Assembly: GCF_963664135.1 (NCBI RefSeq)
Contig: NZ_OY760905.1
Span: 1,240,001 to 1,304,000, forward strand
DNA length: 64,000 nt
Origin: an uncultured Acetobacterium sp.
GTDB lineage: Bacteria; Bacillota; Clostridia; Eubacteriales; Eubacteriaceae
Direction of reading: 5' to 3'
The position numbers and the translations under genes were made by a program. The notes under the pieces were generated by a model that was not told the DNA's origin, searched no databases, and saw only the letters and a list, made by a program, of their open reading frames with translations. Positions 44,600-53,470 of this stretch are shown here, piece after piece. Positions within the stretch are counted from its first letter, which is position 1. The number at the start of each line of letters is the position of its first letter.

Positions 44600-44724
44600 A
44601 CTTTCACTCCTTATTTTTTTGACCATCATACTTATAACAATCAATATTTTCTTTAGTTCAGCTTCCTGGTTAACTGATCAAAGCGCCGATTACTATGGGG
44701 TTATAAACCTCAGGTTGTTCACAA

Positions 44725-44851
44725 ACTACCGTACCGACCAATTGTTAATCAGTTGTACCCAAAGGGCAGACCCTGTGCGCACAATTCGTACAGGCTATCG
44801 CCGTGTTCGCCTTGAGGCACACAACACGATACAACAATTGTCGGTACTACG
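44725..44851. repeat. Repeat family A, copy 2, between eutA and eutB
   Basis: A 127-bp element with inverted ends (GTACCGACCAATTGTT / AACAATTGTCGGTAC). It shares an exact 23-bp stretch (44752-44774) with copy 1 at 19242-19264 in opposite orientation, and its left end matches the remnant at 16333. No coding capacity. The rest of the 382-bp eutA-eutB gap (44600-44981) has a small hairpin at 44964-44979 and nothing else recognised. Confidence 0.78.
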
Positions 44852-44981
44852 TTTATTTATCTTCGGTCTCAGTAATAATCCATGCTTTGAACAGTTAATC
44901 CATTTGCCAAACCGATGTTAAAAATTTATTTCATAGTATTTTCATACTTAATGAACGCTTATCTTCGGGAGTACCCGAATC

Positions 44982-46421
44982 TTATTTGAAAATCAGGGTT
45001 TTGACCGCTACCGGTAAGACCATTCCTCCGGCAATGGGATTTCCAATGTCGATGTAATCCCCATCACTGACGATGACACTGTCAATACAGATCACTGGAT
45101 GGTTATTATTCATGATTCGTTTGATTGTCTGTCCCAGAACTTTTGCGATATCCTCTTCCGAGATAATGATGATCGGATAATCATGTCTGATTATTTCCTT
45201 AAGCCCTTTGACCAATTCTTCGGCACATGTTTCAATTTGTCTGAAAGACGGTGAGTTGATTCCTTGAAAAGCAATGGCAACCTGTTGAAATTCATCTTCC
45301 AGTTTGAACCATTCAATTCGCTTTGATACCTCCTGGGCAATTTCGTTGATATTGTTTTTATCGGTAAATGGTATTCGTACCACTGGAATGTTTTTTATCG
45401 GTAATACGGATTCGTCATAGGATACGGTGCTGCCGCTAATGTCAGTGGTGTGTGAACCGGCCCCAACGACAGTGGCGCGAATGGTTTCTTCAGCATCCAG
45501 CACATGTAATTTAGTAAACAATTCCGAATGTCGGATCTCTCGACCCAAAATGATTCCCATATCCTGATATTTATAAATATCTTCGTTTTCATCATAGTGA
45601 TAGATGATGTCTGCGACGCCACCAGAAAAGGTGATATATTGAATTGGCTTCTTTATTTCCATGTCCTCAATGGTCAACATCATTTTGTAATAGTGGTCTT
45701 TGGGTCTGATTCCTACAACCATTTCCAGCTGGTACACCATTATTTTTGCCAGTTTTGCCAAGCTCTTTTCGTCAGCCTGTTGACCCAATTCAATTCCCAG
45801 TTTTTCATGTTCGATAATCTGTTTTAACTTTTCATTGATGTAAATAATTATTCCCTGATCATCCATTTTGACTAAACGGCCACCGATATCAAGACAACCC
45901 GTGCTGGCGGTTGTGCCATGATCAAAAACCACTACATTTGAGGTGCCCCCGCCGATGTCGATGTTTGCCACCGTGGTGCTGTGCTCTTTGGAAATCTTGT
46001 CTGAGCCGGCGCCTTTGCCAGAAATGATGCTTTCTAAAACCGGTCCTGCGGTTGCCACCACAAAATCTCCGGCGTAACCGCTGAGTTTATGTAAAACTTC
46101 ACTGGCGTTGGCACGGCGAGCAGTTTCACCGGTAATAATCACGGCTCCAATATCGATGTCTTTTTTTTCGATACCTGCCAAATAAAACTCTTTGTCGATT
46201 ATTTTCATCACTTCATTCATATCGATACGATCATCAGAGGTCAAGGGTGTAAAATATATTTCACTGCGATAAATGATCCGTTTTCCAATAATTTCAATCC
46301 GCGCGATGTTAAAACTTGATGCCATATTTTCAAGCAGAATCTTTGTAAATACCAGCTGAGTGGTGGATGTCCCGATGTCGATCCCAACACTTAAAATCTC
46401 CTGACGTTTGAAATTTTCCAT
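44982..46421 (-). CDS. eutA: Ethanolamine ammonia-lyase reactivating factor EutA
   Basis: Chaperone-like ATPase that removes damaged cobalamin from EutBC. The 479 residues have an actin/Hsp70-type fold with [19 protein letters not shown] near the N-terminus, [20 protein letters not shown] and [22 protein letters not shown] 46421 is chosen because GAGGTGG precedes it. It is separated from eutW by 364 bp containing two ANTAR-controlled terminators, so its expression depends on EutV. Confidence 0.95.
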   Translation of the reverse strand: MENFKRQEILSVGIDIGTSTTQLVFTKILLENMASSFNIARIEIIGKRIIYRSEIYFTPLTSDDRIDMNEVMKIIDKEFYLAGIEKKDIDIGAVIITGETARRANASEVLHKLSGYAGDFVVATAGPVLESIISGKGAGSDKISKEHSTTVANIDIGGGTSNVVVFDHGTTASTGCLDIGGRLVKMDDQGIIIYINEKLKQIIEHEKLGIELGQQADEKSLAKLAKIMVYQLEMVVGIRPKDHYYKMMLTIEDMEIKKPIQYITFSGGVADIIYHYDENEDIYKYQDMGIILGREIRHSELFTKLHVLDAEETIRATVVGAGSHTTDISGSTVSYDESVLPIKNIPVVRIPFTDKNNINEIAQEVSKRIEWFKLEDEFQQVAIAFQGINSPSFRQIETCAEELVKGLKEIIRHDYPIIIISEEDIAKVLGQTIKRIMNNNHPVICIDSVIVSDGDYIDIGNPIAGGMVLPVAVKTLIFK

Positions 46422-46532
46422 AATTTTCCACCTCATGTTTCAACATAAATTTGTAATTTCGAAACTTAATTGTCTAAATTGATTACCGTTATTTGCATGG
46501 CATCACAATAGCTGATTTAATTAACTGTGATT

Positions 46533-46621
46533 AAAAAAAGACGCAGCTTAAAGTTTAAATATCAACTGTTTGATACCTAACTTTCAAGCTGCGTCGCTTT
46601 TTTCATTACCTCGTTGCAATG
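46533..46621 (-). promoter_or_regulatory. ANTAR target with terminator, proximal to eutA
   Basis: On the minus strand: P1 hairpin with hexaloop AACGAG (46604-46621), P2 hairpin AAGC-GACGCA-GCTT (46586-46599), then a strong terminator (outer arms 46540-46555 / 46579-46595) and a T-run. The P2 stem overlaps the 5' arm of the terminator, so phosphorylated EutV bound to P1-P2 would block termination. This is the architecture known for EutV targets. Confidence 0.88.
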
Positions 46622-46702
46622 AACTATTCAATTTTTATAACTGGTTATTTTTACTTTAACTTTTGATCTTTATTTTTATCTGCCAAGCTCAACCCTGCAT
46701 TT

Positions 46703-46786
46703 TAAAAATAGCTTAAAGTTTAAATATCCCAAAATAGATATTTAAACCTTAAGCTACGTCGCTTATCAAATTGCCTCGTTGCAATT
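46703..46786 (-). promoter_or_regulatory. ANTAR target with terminator, directly after eutW
   Basis: P1 hairpin with hexaloop AACGAG (46769-46786) begins inside the eutW stop codon. P2 is AAGC-GACGTA-GCTT (46751-46764). It overlaps a 20-bp terminator stem (46709-46728 / 46737-46756, one G-U) followed by TTTTTA on the minus strand. Together with the proximal copy it makes two antitermination checkpoints in series before eutA. Confidence 0.88.
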
Positions 46787-48264
46787 CATAGTTTAAATGC
46801 GAATGAAGTCGTGGTTCCTTCATTTCCAGTTTCAATTATTAATTTACCAATCAATTTTTCATAGACATATGATTTTACAATCGACAATCCCAAACTATTT
46901 GTTTTTATCTGGCTTGGATTATAGCCCACTCCATTATCCTTAACTTCAATCATTTTAATTTTTCCATCACTGGCGGTGCTTACTTCAATCAACCCTGCTT
47001 CTCCATTTGGAAATGCATATTTAAGCGAATTCTGAATCAATTCGTTGACAACCAATGCCACAACTGTTGATTTTTCACTGTCGATGAAAAAGTCAGTTCC
47101 TTTAACGGTTATCTCAATTTTGTCATTATCGGTTACGCCAAAAGATACCATATTGTATTTTATTTTGTCAAGAACTTCCTTTACTGAAACCAGATCGTTC
47201 GATTTTTTTTCCAAAAGTTCGTGGGTTACCGCGATACTCATGATCCGATTAATGCTGTCACTTAATATGGTTTTAACCGCGGGGTCTTTAGAGCTCCGAC
47301 TTTGAAGCCTTAGTAAAGATGCCACCGTTTGAAGATTATTTTTAATCCGATGGTGTATTTCATGAGAGCTTACCAAGTAGTTATTTACCTCATTTTCATA
47401 TTTTCTCATTTCAGTGATGTCATCAATAAACACAATTACATCAACATTTTTTTTAATTCGCAGGATGATATGAATCCTGTAAAATTTTTCCCCAATTGTT
47501 ACCTTGCCATCATAACATTTTTCAATAATGACATGGTCATGGTCATCATTACTAAAGGTTCCCTGAATATTTGAGATAATATCATCAAAGTTTTTTGGCG
47601 AATAGTTTAAATTATCAAAATGCTGATTTTTTATGGATTTATAGCCCAGTTCCTGATACAACTTAACAGCGCGTTGATTGTAGTATCTTAAATGACCGGT
47701 TAGATCAAAAATTAAAATCCCTTCGCGTAATTGCAGTTCTTCATTATCACTGTTAATCCCGAAAATCGATCCCCAAACCGCGTCTATTTTATCATTGTCC
47801 GGCATCGGTTCCAACTTAACAACCGGTTTTTCATCTGAATTTAAATCCAGCACTTTTTCGAGTATTAAGGTTGCCACAACATTGTCCATATACTTGATTG
47901 GTACAACGGTTTGCTTGGTCCAGATTTTATTCTGATGTCTGTCAAAACTGACCCCGATTATTTCTTTGGAAGTCACACCTAAATCAAAGGATCGAAATAC
48001 CGCCGGTTCATTCTCCCGGTAGATAATGTCCCCCAAATAGGAATCCACATAAATCGATTGTCTTTTTTTATAGGATTCTGCCACAACAACGGCCAGGTCA
48101 GCATCGTGGACCTTGATATCAATAAAGGTCTCACCATCAAAGCCCTCATTAAAATAAGGAAGAATCTTAGCCACATCGATAATTGTTTCGATTTCCTCAT
48201 TATTTAACAGGGTATACTCTTTGCATTTTTCAATTATAAACTCCTGATCACAGGTATAAATCAT
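46786..48264 (-). CDS. eutW: Sensor histidine kinase EutW
   Basis: Cytosolic ethanolamine-responsive kinase, partner of EutV (492 residues). No membrane helix is seen. The N-terminal sensor region (about 1-155) is followed by a PAS-like domain (about 175-285, ILIFDLTGHLRYYNQRAVKL), a HisKA_2 box (SSHEIHHRIKNNLQTVASLL) and an HATPase domain (NELIQNSLKYAFPNGEAG, KDNGVGYNP). It directly follows eutV. An ANTAR target starts in its stop codon. Confidence 0.95.
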   Translation of the reverse strand: MIYTCDQEFIIEKCKEYTLLNNEEIETIIDVAKILPYFNEGFDGETFIDIKVHDADLAVVVAESYKKRQSIYVDSYLGDIIYRENEPAVFRSFDLGVTSKEIIGVSFDRHQNKIWTKQTVVPIKYMDNVVATLILEKVLDLNSDEKPVVKLEPMPDNDKIDAVWGSIFGINSDNEELQLREGILIFDLTGHLRYYNQRAVKLYQELGYKSIKNQHFDNLNYSPKNFDDIISNIQGTFSNDDHDHVIIEKCYDGKVTIGEKFYRIHIILRIKKNVDVIVFIDDITEMRKYENEVNNYLVSSHEIHHRIKNNLQTVASLLRLQSRSSKDPAVKTILSDSINRIMSIAVTHELLEKKSNDLVSVKEVLDKIKYNMVSFGVTDNDKIEITVKGTDFFIDSEKSTVVALVVNELIQNSLKYAFPNGEAGLIEVSTASDGKIKMIEVKDNGVGYNPSQIKTNSLGLSIVKSYVYEKLIGKLIIETGNEGTTTSFAFKL

Positions 48265-48265
48265 T

Positions 48266-48841
48266 TTATTCGCCTTTATTTGCTTTTAATAGCAGCATTT
48301 CGCTGATCACCCGCAACGAACAGCTTTTTTCCATACTGAGGGATCTCATTTTTTGATAGGCCGTGTTTTCATCCAAACCCTCACTTTGCATTAAAAAGCC
48401 TTTAGCTTTTTCAATTATTTTACGTTCTTCCAGTCGTTTTGTCACTTCATCGAGTTTGAATTCAGTATCTTTTGTCTCCAAAGCTTTCGCATAGGCAATT
48501 TTCAGTGCCGGTATCAGACCTTTCTCATCGATGGGTTTGACGATGTAACCAAACACACCAACATTTTTGGCGCCTTCAATAAATACATCATCTGAATAGG
48601 CTGTCAACAAAACCACACATTTGCTCAGTTCATCCCTGCGAATGATCCGGGCGGCGCTGATTCCATCCAAATTAGGCATATTGATATCCATCAGTACCAT
48701 ATCCGGTTGAAATGTTTTGCATAAATTGATGGCATCAAAACCATCTTTACCTTCACCAAGAACTTCAAATCCCGCATCTTCCAAAATACACTTTATATCC
48801 ATGCGTGTTACTGGTTCATCTTCTACAACGATAATTCTCAT
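48266..48841 (-). CDS. eutV: ANTAR response regulator EutV
   Basis: RNA-binding antiterminator (191 residues). The receiver domain (1-120) has the phospho-acceptor Asp in LMDINMP (D52), the acidic pair ED at 7-8 and a conserved Lys in YIVKPID. The C-terminal ANTAR domain (about 125-190, KIIEKAKGFLMQ, AYQKMRSLSMEKS) binds paired hexaloop hairpins. ATG 48841 is preferred; an in-frame GTG six codons earlier would overlap eutP. Three matching RNA targets occur in this window. Confidence 0.95.
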   Translation of the reverse strand: MRIIVVEDEPVTRMDIKCILEDAGFEVLGEGKDGFDAINLCKTFQPDMVLMDINMPNLDGISAARIIRRDELSKCVVLLTAYSDDVFIEGAKNVGVFGYIVKPIDEKGLIPALKIAYAKALETKDTEFKLDEVTKRLEERKIIEKAKGFLMQSEGLDENTAYQKMRSLSMEKSCSLRVISEMLLLKANKGE

Positions 48842-48849
48842 ACCCAACC

Positions 48850-49284
48850 TCAACTCCACTCAAGAAATTTACGCAACTCCTCGATATTTTGATTTTTTAG
48901 TGATGAAATTTTAAATATCTCATTTACCCCAGATTGCTTCAATGAATCTTCTGCATAATCATCCGTTTCGCCGTCCTCGATTAAGTCCGTTTTTGTCACA
49001 ATTCCAATGATCTGTTTGGTAAACATTCTGGCAAACCCCGGCGGAAATACATTGCGTCTGCTTTTACAATCCATTACCAGGGCAACAACATCAGCCTCAA
49101 TGGAGGTAACATGCAGGGCTGAATAATAGCCGCGATTCTCCAGATATTCACCTGGGGTATCAATGACATTCTGATGAAATTCAACAACCTGGGTTTTATC
49201 ATCATCAATATTACAGTATTCCAACCGTTGGTAAAGGGTTGTCTTACCACTGCCCGAGGCTCCAATAAACATCACTTTTTTCAT
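48850..49284 (-). CDS. eutP: EutP/PduV family GTPase-like protein
   Basis: Small P-loop protein of eut and pdu loci (144 residues). G1 is GASGSGKTTL, G3 DTPGEYLENRGYY, and G4 is the TKTDL segment. Enteric EutP has been reported as an acetate kinase, and PduV is associated with microcompartment movement; which applies here is not known. It lies between eutS (9 bp) and eutV. Confidence 0.92.
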   Translation of the reverse strand: MKKVMFIGASGSGKTTLYQRLEYCNIDDDKTQVVEFHQNVIDTPGEYLENRGYYSALHVTSIEADVVALVMDCKSRRNVFPPGFARMFTKQIIGIVTKTDLIEDGETDDYAEDSLKQSGVNEIFKISSLKNQNIEELRKFLEWS

Positions 49285-49293
49285 TGTCTTAGC

Positions 49294-49638
49294 CTACGAC
49301 CGCGTAACTGTTGGTATTGACATTCCCTGTAACATTGATAAGGTCTGCAGAACTTCGCTGATTGATGCTTCCACCGATGCGACATCACCTTCAATTACAA
49401 GCGAACCATTAAAACGATCGACGTAACCGATTTCAACGTCTCCGGATTTCACCGCCACGTCCGCTGCAATAATCGCTGCTTCACTGGGTGTGATCGTTAA
49501 GATTCCAATCGAATTACGATTGTCCTCTAATCCTAATTTTTTATAAATGCTATTATCAGGATTCACAATAATGTGCGCTAAGGTAACTTGTTTCCCGGGC
49601 ACATATTCCTGGATCACTCTTTTGACATCTTCATTCAT
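49294..49638 (-). CDS. eutS: Microcompartment shell protein EutS/PduU type
   Basis: Circularly permuted BMC shell protein (114 residues). The N-terminus has the PduU/EutS strand ([20 protein letters not shown]), then [19 protein letters not shown] and [26 protein letters not shown] precedes the ATG. It is the first gene of the eutS-eutP-eutV-eutW unit, about 44 bp after the -10 box of a consensus promoter without an ANTAR target, so the regulators can be made before induction. Confidence 0.94.
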   Translation of the reverse strand: MNEDVKRVIQEYVPGKQVTLAHIIVNPDNSIYKKLGLEDNRNSIGILTITPSEAAIIAADVAVKSGDVEIGYVDRFNGSLVIEGDVASVEASISEVLQTLSMLQGMSIPTVTRS

Positions 49639-49681
49639 GGTTGAATTCTCCTTGTCAGTTAGAGCGTCAATTTACGAAACA

Positions 49682-49710
49682 ATCATATTAAATAATCATT
49701 TGTTTGTCAA
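49682..49710 (-). promoter_or_regulatory. Consensus promoter of eutS-eutP-eutV-eutW
   Basis: Minus strand TTGACA (49705-49710), a 17-bp spacer and TATGAT (49682-49687). No hairpin or terminator lies between it and eutS. Confidence 0.82.
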
Positions 49711-49901
49711 CACTTTAACCTTTAATTCTTTCTTTTTACGAAGTTATCGGCTTTGGTATTAAATAAGCTTAACATCGACATCAAGGTTAATTATTATTCC
49801 GGTTCTGTTTGGACTTTTTTTGACTAGCACTTATGCAAAGCAGCTAACACAATCAGAGAAATAATTAATCCTTAAGCGATGTTGTGAATTCGTTTAGGTA
49901 A

Positions 49902-50186
49902 TTAATCCATTTCTGCCGGTAAAATCATATTGACGTCTTCATGTGGTCGGGCAATAACGTGTACCGATATCAGCATGCCCACACGTGAGGCCGCTGCTGC
50001 GCCGGCATCAGTTGCGGCTTTTACCGCACCCACATCGCCTCTAACCATGACAGTTACTAAACCGCTGCCAATTTGCTCTTTTCCTACTAGTTTTACATTT
50101 GCCGCTTTAACCATCGCGTCCGCTGCTTCAATGGCTCCGACCAACCCTTTAGTTTCAATCATTCCCAATGCTTCTGTAGCGCTCAT
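49902..50186 (-). CDS. eutM: Microcompartment hexameric shell protein EutM/PduA type, copy 1
   Basis: Single BMC-domain tile (94 residues) with [20 protein letters not shown] and [18 protein letters not shown]. The start at 50186 has a perfect AGGAGG site; a longer frame is not supported. Last gene of the transcript that begins at 53443. It is a close paralogue of the protein at 39158, with most changes in the last 25 residues. Confidence 0.95.
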   Translation of the reverse strand: MSATEALGMIETKGLVGAIEAADAMVKAANVKLVGKEQIGSGLVTVMVRGDVGAVKAATDAGAAAASRVGMLISVHVIARPHEDVNMILPAEMD

Positions 50187-50249
50187 TTTTTTCCTCCTAA
50201 AATTTTTTTCTTGCAAATTTTCTTCTGTGAATGTTTACTTGCTGTCGTT

Positions 50250-50744
50250 TTATTTCTTTTCTTCACATAAATCCTGCCAATTGGCAGGGTAAGCCGCAAA
50301 GAAAAATGTACAATGATCTGGCGAACTAAATGTTACCGGTGTTTCTTTTGGAATAAACATCACATCGCCAGCATGACCACTGTGTGTTTTTCCGTTGTAT
50401 GTCACCTCTAAAGTTCCTTCTATTATATAGTCCAATTCATCATAACCCAGATACCAATCAAAAGATGACTTTTCAATTTTCAAAAAACCAGTTGCCATAT
50501 TGGGACTTTCTTCAATTGTCAATATTTCTTTAAAGGTGACCTTATCATTTGGATTGCCCGTATCAAAGGGTTCATAAACAACACTGCTGCCTCTGATCAG
50601 TCTGACTCGGTCAGGTTCAGTAACCTTTTTAAATTCGTTATCGGTTGTTAGCGATCCCAACACTTCGTTCACAATCCGGGTGATTAATTCTTCCGAAATA
50701 TCCATATCCATGACTCCAGTCTTCTCTTCATTCGCTTTATCCAT
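50250..50744 (-). CDS. eutQ: EutQ cupin protein
   Basis: Cupin-domain protein of ethanolamine loci (164 residues). The jelly-roll region (about 65-160) has YDELDYIIEGTLEVTYNGK and HAGDVMFIPKETPVTFSSP. The enteric homologue has been reported to have acetate kinase activity. The N-terminal stretch DMDISEELITRIVNEVLGSL looks like an encapsulation peptide. AAGGGGG precedes the ATG. It lies between pduT and eutM. Confidence 0.92.
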   Translation of the reverse strand: MDKANEEKTGVMDMDISEELITRIVNEVLGSLTTDNEFKKVTEPDRVRLIRGSSVVYEPFDTGNPNDKVTFKEILTIEESPNMATGFLKIEKSSFDWYLGYDELDYIIEGTLEVTYNGKTHSGHAGDVMFIPKETPVTFSSPDHCTFFFAAYPANWQDLCEEKK

Positions 50745-50792
50745 TGATATTCCCCCTTATTATTTGAGTTTTTACGATTTTATAATAACGTC

Positions 50793-51341
50793 TTACAATA
50801 AAATGCTTTTAAAGTTCTTGTGCGGCGCCGGAATAACGGCGTAATACACCAGGTTACCACTTTCTTTGATGCTTTCGATCCCGGCTTCCATTGATGCGTT
50901 GACTTCTGAAACATCGCCGGTCATCACGACATAAGATTTGCCGCCGATACCAGAGCCTAATCTCAATTCGATCAGCTGTACCCCAGATGCTTTTGTACAA
51001 TTATCAGCTGCGACGATCAATGAAGCCATTGCCAGGCTTTCAATTACACCGATTGCCCCAATCTTCTCAATCGATGTTGATCCAGTCATGGCTAAAAAAA
51101 TTTGTTCATCAACATTGGCGATCATTAAATCGTCAATAATAAACTCCTTACCCATTGCTTTTCCGGCTTTGATTGAATTTTCCACCGATCCCACATCACC
51201 ATAGATCAAAGTTATATATTTTCCCGGACACGTTGCGGTTGACAACATTAATTGAACATTGGCCGTCTTTAACATATGATCCGCAACTTCCATTCCTTTT
51301 GCGATGCTATTCAGTTCTACAAAACCAATTGCATTTATCAT
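50793..51341 (-). CDS. pduT: Tandem-BMC shell protein PduT type
   Basis: Trimeric shell protein (182 residues, two BMC domains at about 1-90 and 95-182). The first domain has Cys in LMLSTATCPGKYITLIYGD, where PduT proteins place an [4Fe-4S] cluster in the trimer pore. It is thought to pass electrons across the shell together with PduS, whose gene lies just upstream. AAAGGAGG precedes the ATG. Confidence 0.93.
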   Translation of the reverse strand: MINAIGFVELNSIAKGMEVADHMLKTANVQLMLSTATCPGKYITLIYGDVGSVENSIKAGKAMGKEFIIDDLMIANVDEQIFLAMTGSTSIEKIGAIGVIESLAMASLIVAADNCTKASGVQLIELRLGSGIGGKSYVVMTGDVSEVNASMEAGIESIKESGNLVYYAVIPAPHKNFKSILL

Positions 51342-51370
51342 GTTTCCCTCCTTTACTGAGCTTCAATTTA

Positions 51371-51537
51371 AGTAATTGCAAAAGTACCATGAGCTTTGAG
51401 CCCAGTTTCGCACGAAACAATTTCTACACTGTACGGCGAACAGTTCGATGAACTGTTCGCCTACACGTTACGAAATTGTTTGTGGAAACCGCCCCCAAAG
51501 CAACCGTTGTTCGATGTTTTTTAATTTCACAGTTACC
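51371..51537. repeat. Repeat family B, copy 1, between pduS and pduT
   Basis: About 167 bp non-coding. It aligns by eye, in inverted orientation, with 63350-63540 over nearly its whole length. A 27-bp central palindrome (51435-51461, GGCGAACAGTTC GAT and complement) is shared. It fills the gap between the broken pduS and pduT. No coding capacity. Confidence 0.78.
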
Positions 51538-52398
51538 TATAAGCTTCAATTGTTATGGATTCTTTAGTGACCGTTTTAATTACGCCGGTAATGCTGGCGT
51601 GAACATTGGCGCTCAAAATTCCATTCTCCATTTTCCCAATTAGTGTCCCGGCACTGACTGTCATTCCATTTTCGACAATAGCTATTGCCGGTGCGCCAAG
51701 ATGTTGTTTGAGCGGAATCACGACTTTCTCTAAATGCTGTTCAAATTTTTCAAGTGGCGCTTTGACATCATATTCTTTTATCCCAACTCGTTCAATCAAT
51801 CGCTTTACCGGAATCTTGCGATAATCGATCATCTCAGATGGCGGTTTAATTTCAGCATTTTTGTCAATCTTGACACCTGCTTTTGCCATTTCCTGTTTGA
51901 TCATAATATTGACTCTTCGTGGTGATAGACCATTGGGACAGGCGTATAATTCACAGGCGCCACATTCCGAACAGCCGAGGGCTGTTTTCATTCCAGAGAA
52001 ATCTGACAATCCATAGTTTGCAATCCGCATCACGATATGAGGTTTGACCTGGTGACCAAGTAAATCCCGGGGACATAAATCCGTACATTTCTGACATTGG
52101 ATACAGGCGATCCGCGACTGTTTTAACACTTGTTCCATGGTTTTTGTTTTTTCCCGGATCAGCAAAGAATCGGTATTTAATAAAATAATCGCTTTCGTTG
52201 TTTTAGTAATGGGTGCCTCAAAGTCGGTTATCAGCTTTCCCATCATCGGCCCGCCATCAATGCCGACTTTTCCCTCTAATGAATCTACTCCGCATAGTTC
52301 CAGCGCTTTTTTATAACTCATCCCAATCGGCAGACAATATGTCGCCGGCCGATTGACTTCTCCAGTAATTGTTACAAAGGTAGTGGTTACCGGTTCTC
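51533..52398 (-). pseudogene. pduS: PduS, C-terminal part after a frameshift
   Basis: The rest of PduS, the cobalamin reductase-like, RnfC-type electron carrier of microcompartments. In-frame sequence runs upstream of the first ATG (52321) to the shift point, reading EPVTTTFVTITGEVNRPATY, so the reading frame was once joined to the upstream half. It contains two [4Fe-4S] motifs, CIQCQKCTDLCP and CSECGACELYACPNG, and a C-terminal barrel-like region. On its own it lacks the flavin/nucleotide-binding domain. A single missing base near 52396-52401 explains the break. Confidence 0.88.
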
Positions 52399-52860
52399 CT
52401 TGACCGGCACGATTACGTTTAAGACAGTTTCCACATTACAGACAATGCAACCGACATTTAATGGAATCCCGCCTCTGGGAACGGCTCTTTTTAAGACCTC
52501 ATAGACAGTTATCTGTTCATCTCCGGCTGGGTAAAAATCCTTAAGCGGGAAAACTTCGATGCTTTGATCGTTCCCGATCGCTTCATTTAATCGCTTGATG
52601 ACCTCCTGATGTTTTTCCTTAATGGCAATAAACCCTTTGACTGCGCCAGTTTCCTGTACTATTTTGTTTAATCCATCAAGAATTTCGGCAGTATGGTGAA
52701 TCAATAACTCTTGATCCACCCGGATCAATGGTTCGCACTCTGCCGCATTGACAATGACATATTCGGCCTCGGCGTCTAATTTTACATGGGTCGGAAAACC
52801 GGCTCCCCCGGCTCCGACGACACCGGCTTCGATGATACTGTTGATAAATTCAAGATTCAT
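52387..52860 (-). pseudogene. pduS: PduS, N-terminal part before a frameshift
   Basis: First 157 residues of PduS with the nucleotide/flavin-binding segment (GVVGAGGAGFPTHVKL) and NAAECEPLIRVDQELL. The frame ends at a TAA (52387-52389) just after VLNVIVPVKENR, while the downstream frame continues the protein without a gap. The sequence around the junction is AAGGAGAACC; adding one G would restore a single protein of about 440 residues, the normal PduS length. It overlaps the end of eutN by 11 bases. Confidence 0.88.
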
Positions 52861-53140
52861 TCAGACCCTCCTCAGCTTCATTTTGGGCATCGATAATACC
52901 GATAATAATGCAATCCACCGGTGCATTTTCTAAACCCTCGGTTCTCCTAGCCGAGCTGCCATTAGTGATCAAGACCAATTCACCAATTCCGGCCCCGATT
53001 AAATCGGTAGCAACAACTATTTCAGAATTTTCCATTTCTTTTTCACGATTTAGGATTTTTACCTTCAGAAATTTCAAGCCTTTTAACTCATCTTCTTTTC
53101 TGGTACACCAGATACTGTCGACAACGCGTCCAATCTGCAT
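52850..53140 (-). CDS. eutN: Microcompartment pentameric vertex protein EutN
   Basis: EutN/CcmL-type protein (96 residues) that caps the icosahedral vertices. It begins MQIGRVVDSIWCTRKEDELK and has VVATDLIGAGIGELVLITNG and CIIIGIID, the family pattern. Its stop overlaps pduS by 11 bases, and its start immediately follows the upstream shell gene, so the three are translated together. It is the only pentamer gene in the window. Confidence 0.95.
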   Translation of the reverse strand: MQIGRVVDSIWCTRKEDELKGLKFLKVKILNREKEMENSEIVVATDLIGAGIGELVLITNGSSARRTEGLENAPVDCIIIGIIDAQNEAEEGLNES

Positions 53141-53443
53141 TTAGCGCTCACCCCTTTCGTTAAACTGATTTGATATGATTTTCAGAGCTTCACCGACTGA
53201 GGCAACATCTCCAAGCACAGCGATCATGGTAAAATGCTGCGGACAGACACCTTTAATCTCAACAACCTCCACATCAGCTGCTTTTTCTGCAAGATCAGTC
53301 GCCACAATCATCTCGATTAATTTTCCCTGAACCAGTCCGACGGTATCAAATGCCTCACTTCCCAGAAAATCTTTTGCGACCGTCCGGCTCTTCAGCATTT
53401 TCACAACACCTTCAGAGGGAGATTTAATGATTTCAATGTCCAT
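53141..53443 (-). CDS. BMC-domain shell protein with N-terminal extension
   Basis: A 100-residue single BMC-domain protein. Residues about 32-95 form the domain (FDTVGLVQGKLIEMIVATDL, then VLGDVASVGEALKII). The first 30 residues (MDIEIIKSPSEGVVKMLKSR) are an extension not seen in EutM/PduA. GVCPQHFTM carries a Cys near the pore-facing region. I cannot assign it to a named subtype. First gene of the shell operon, behind an ANTAR-controlled terminator. AAAGGTGA precedes the ATG. Confidence 0.88.
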   Translation of the reverse strand: MDIEIIKSPSEGVVKMLKSRTVAKDFLGSEAFDTVGLVQGKLIEMIVATDLAEKAADVEVVEIKGVCPQHFTMIAVLGDVASVGEALKIISNQFNERGER

Positions 53444-53470
53444 ACTTCACCTTTGCAATCCTTTACATTT

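Noticed and set aside
52390..52405. Programmed ribosomal frameshift in pduS
   Set aside because: A -1 shift would join the frames, but there is no slippery heptamer, and the junction is simply explained by one missing base. Mutation or sequencing error is more likely.
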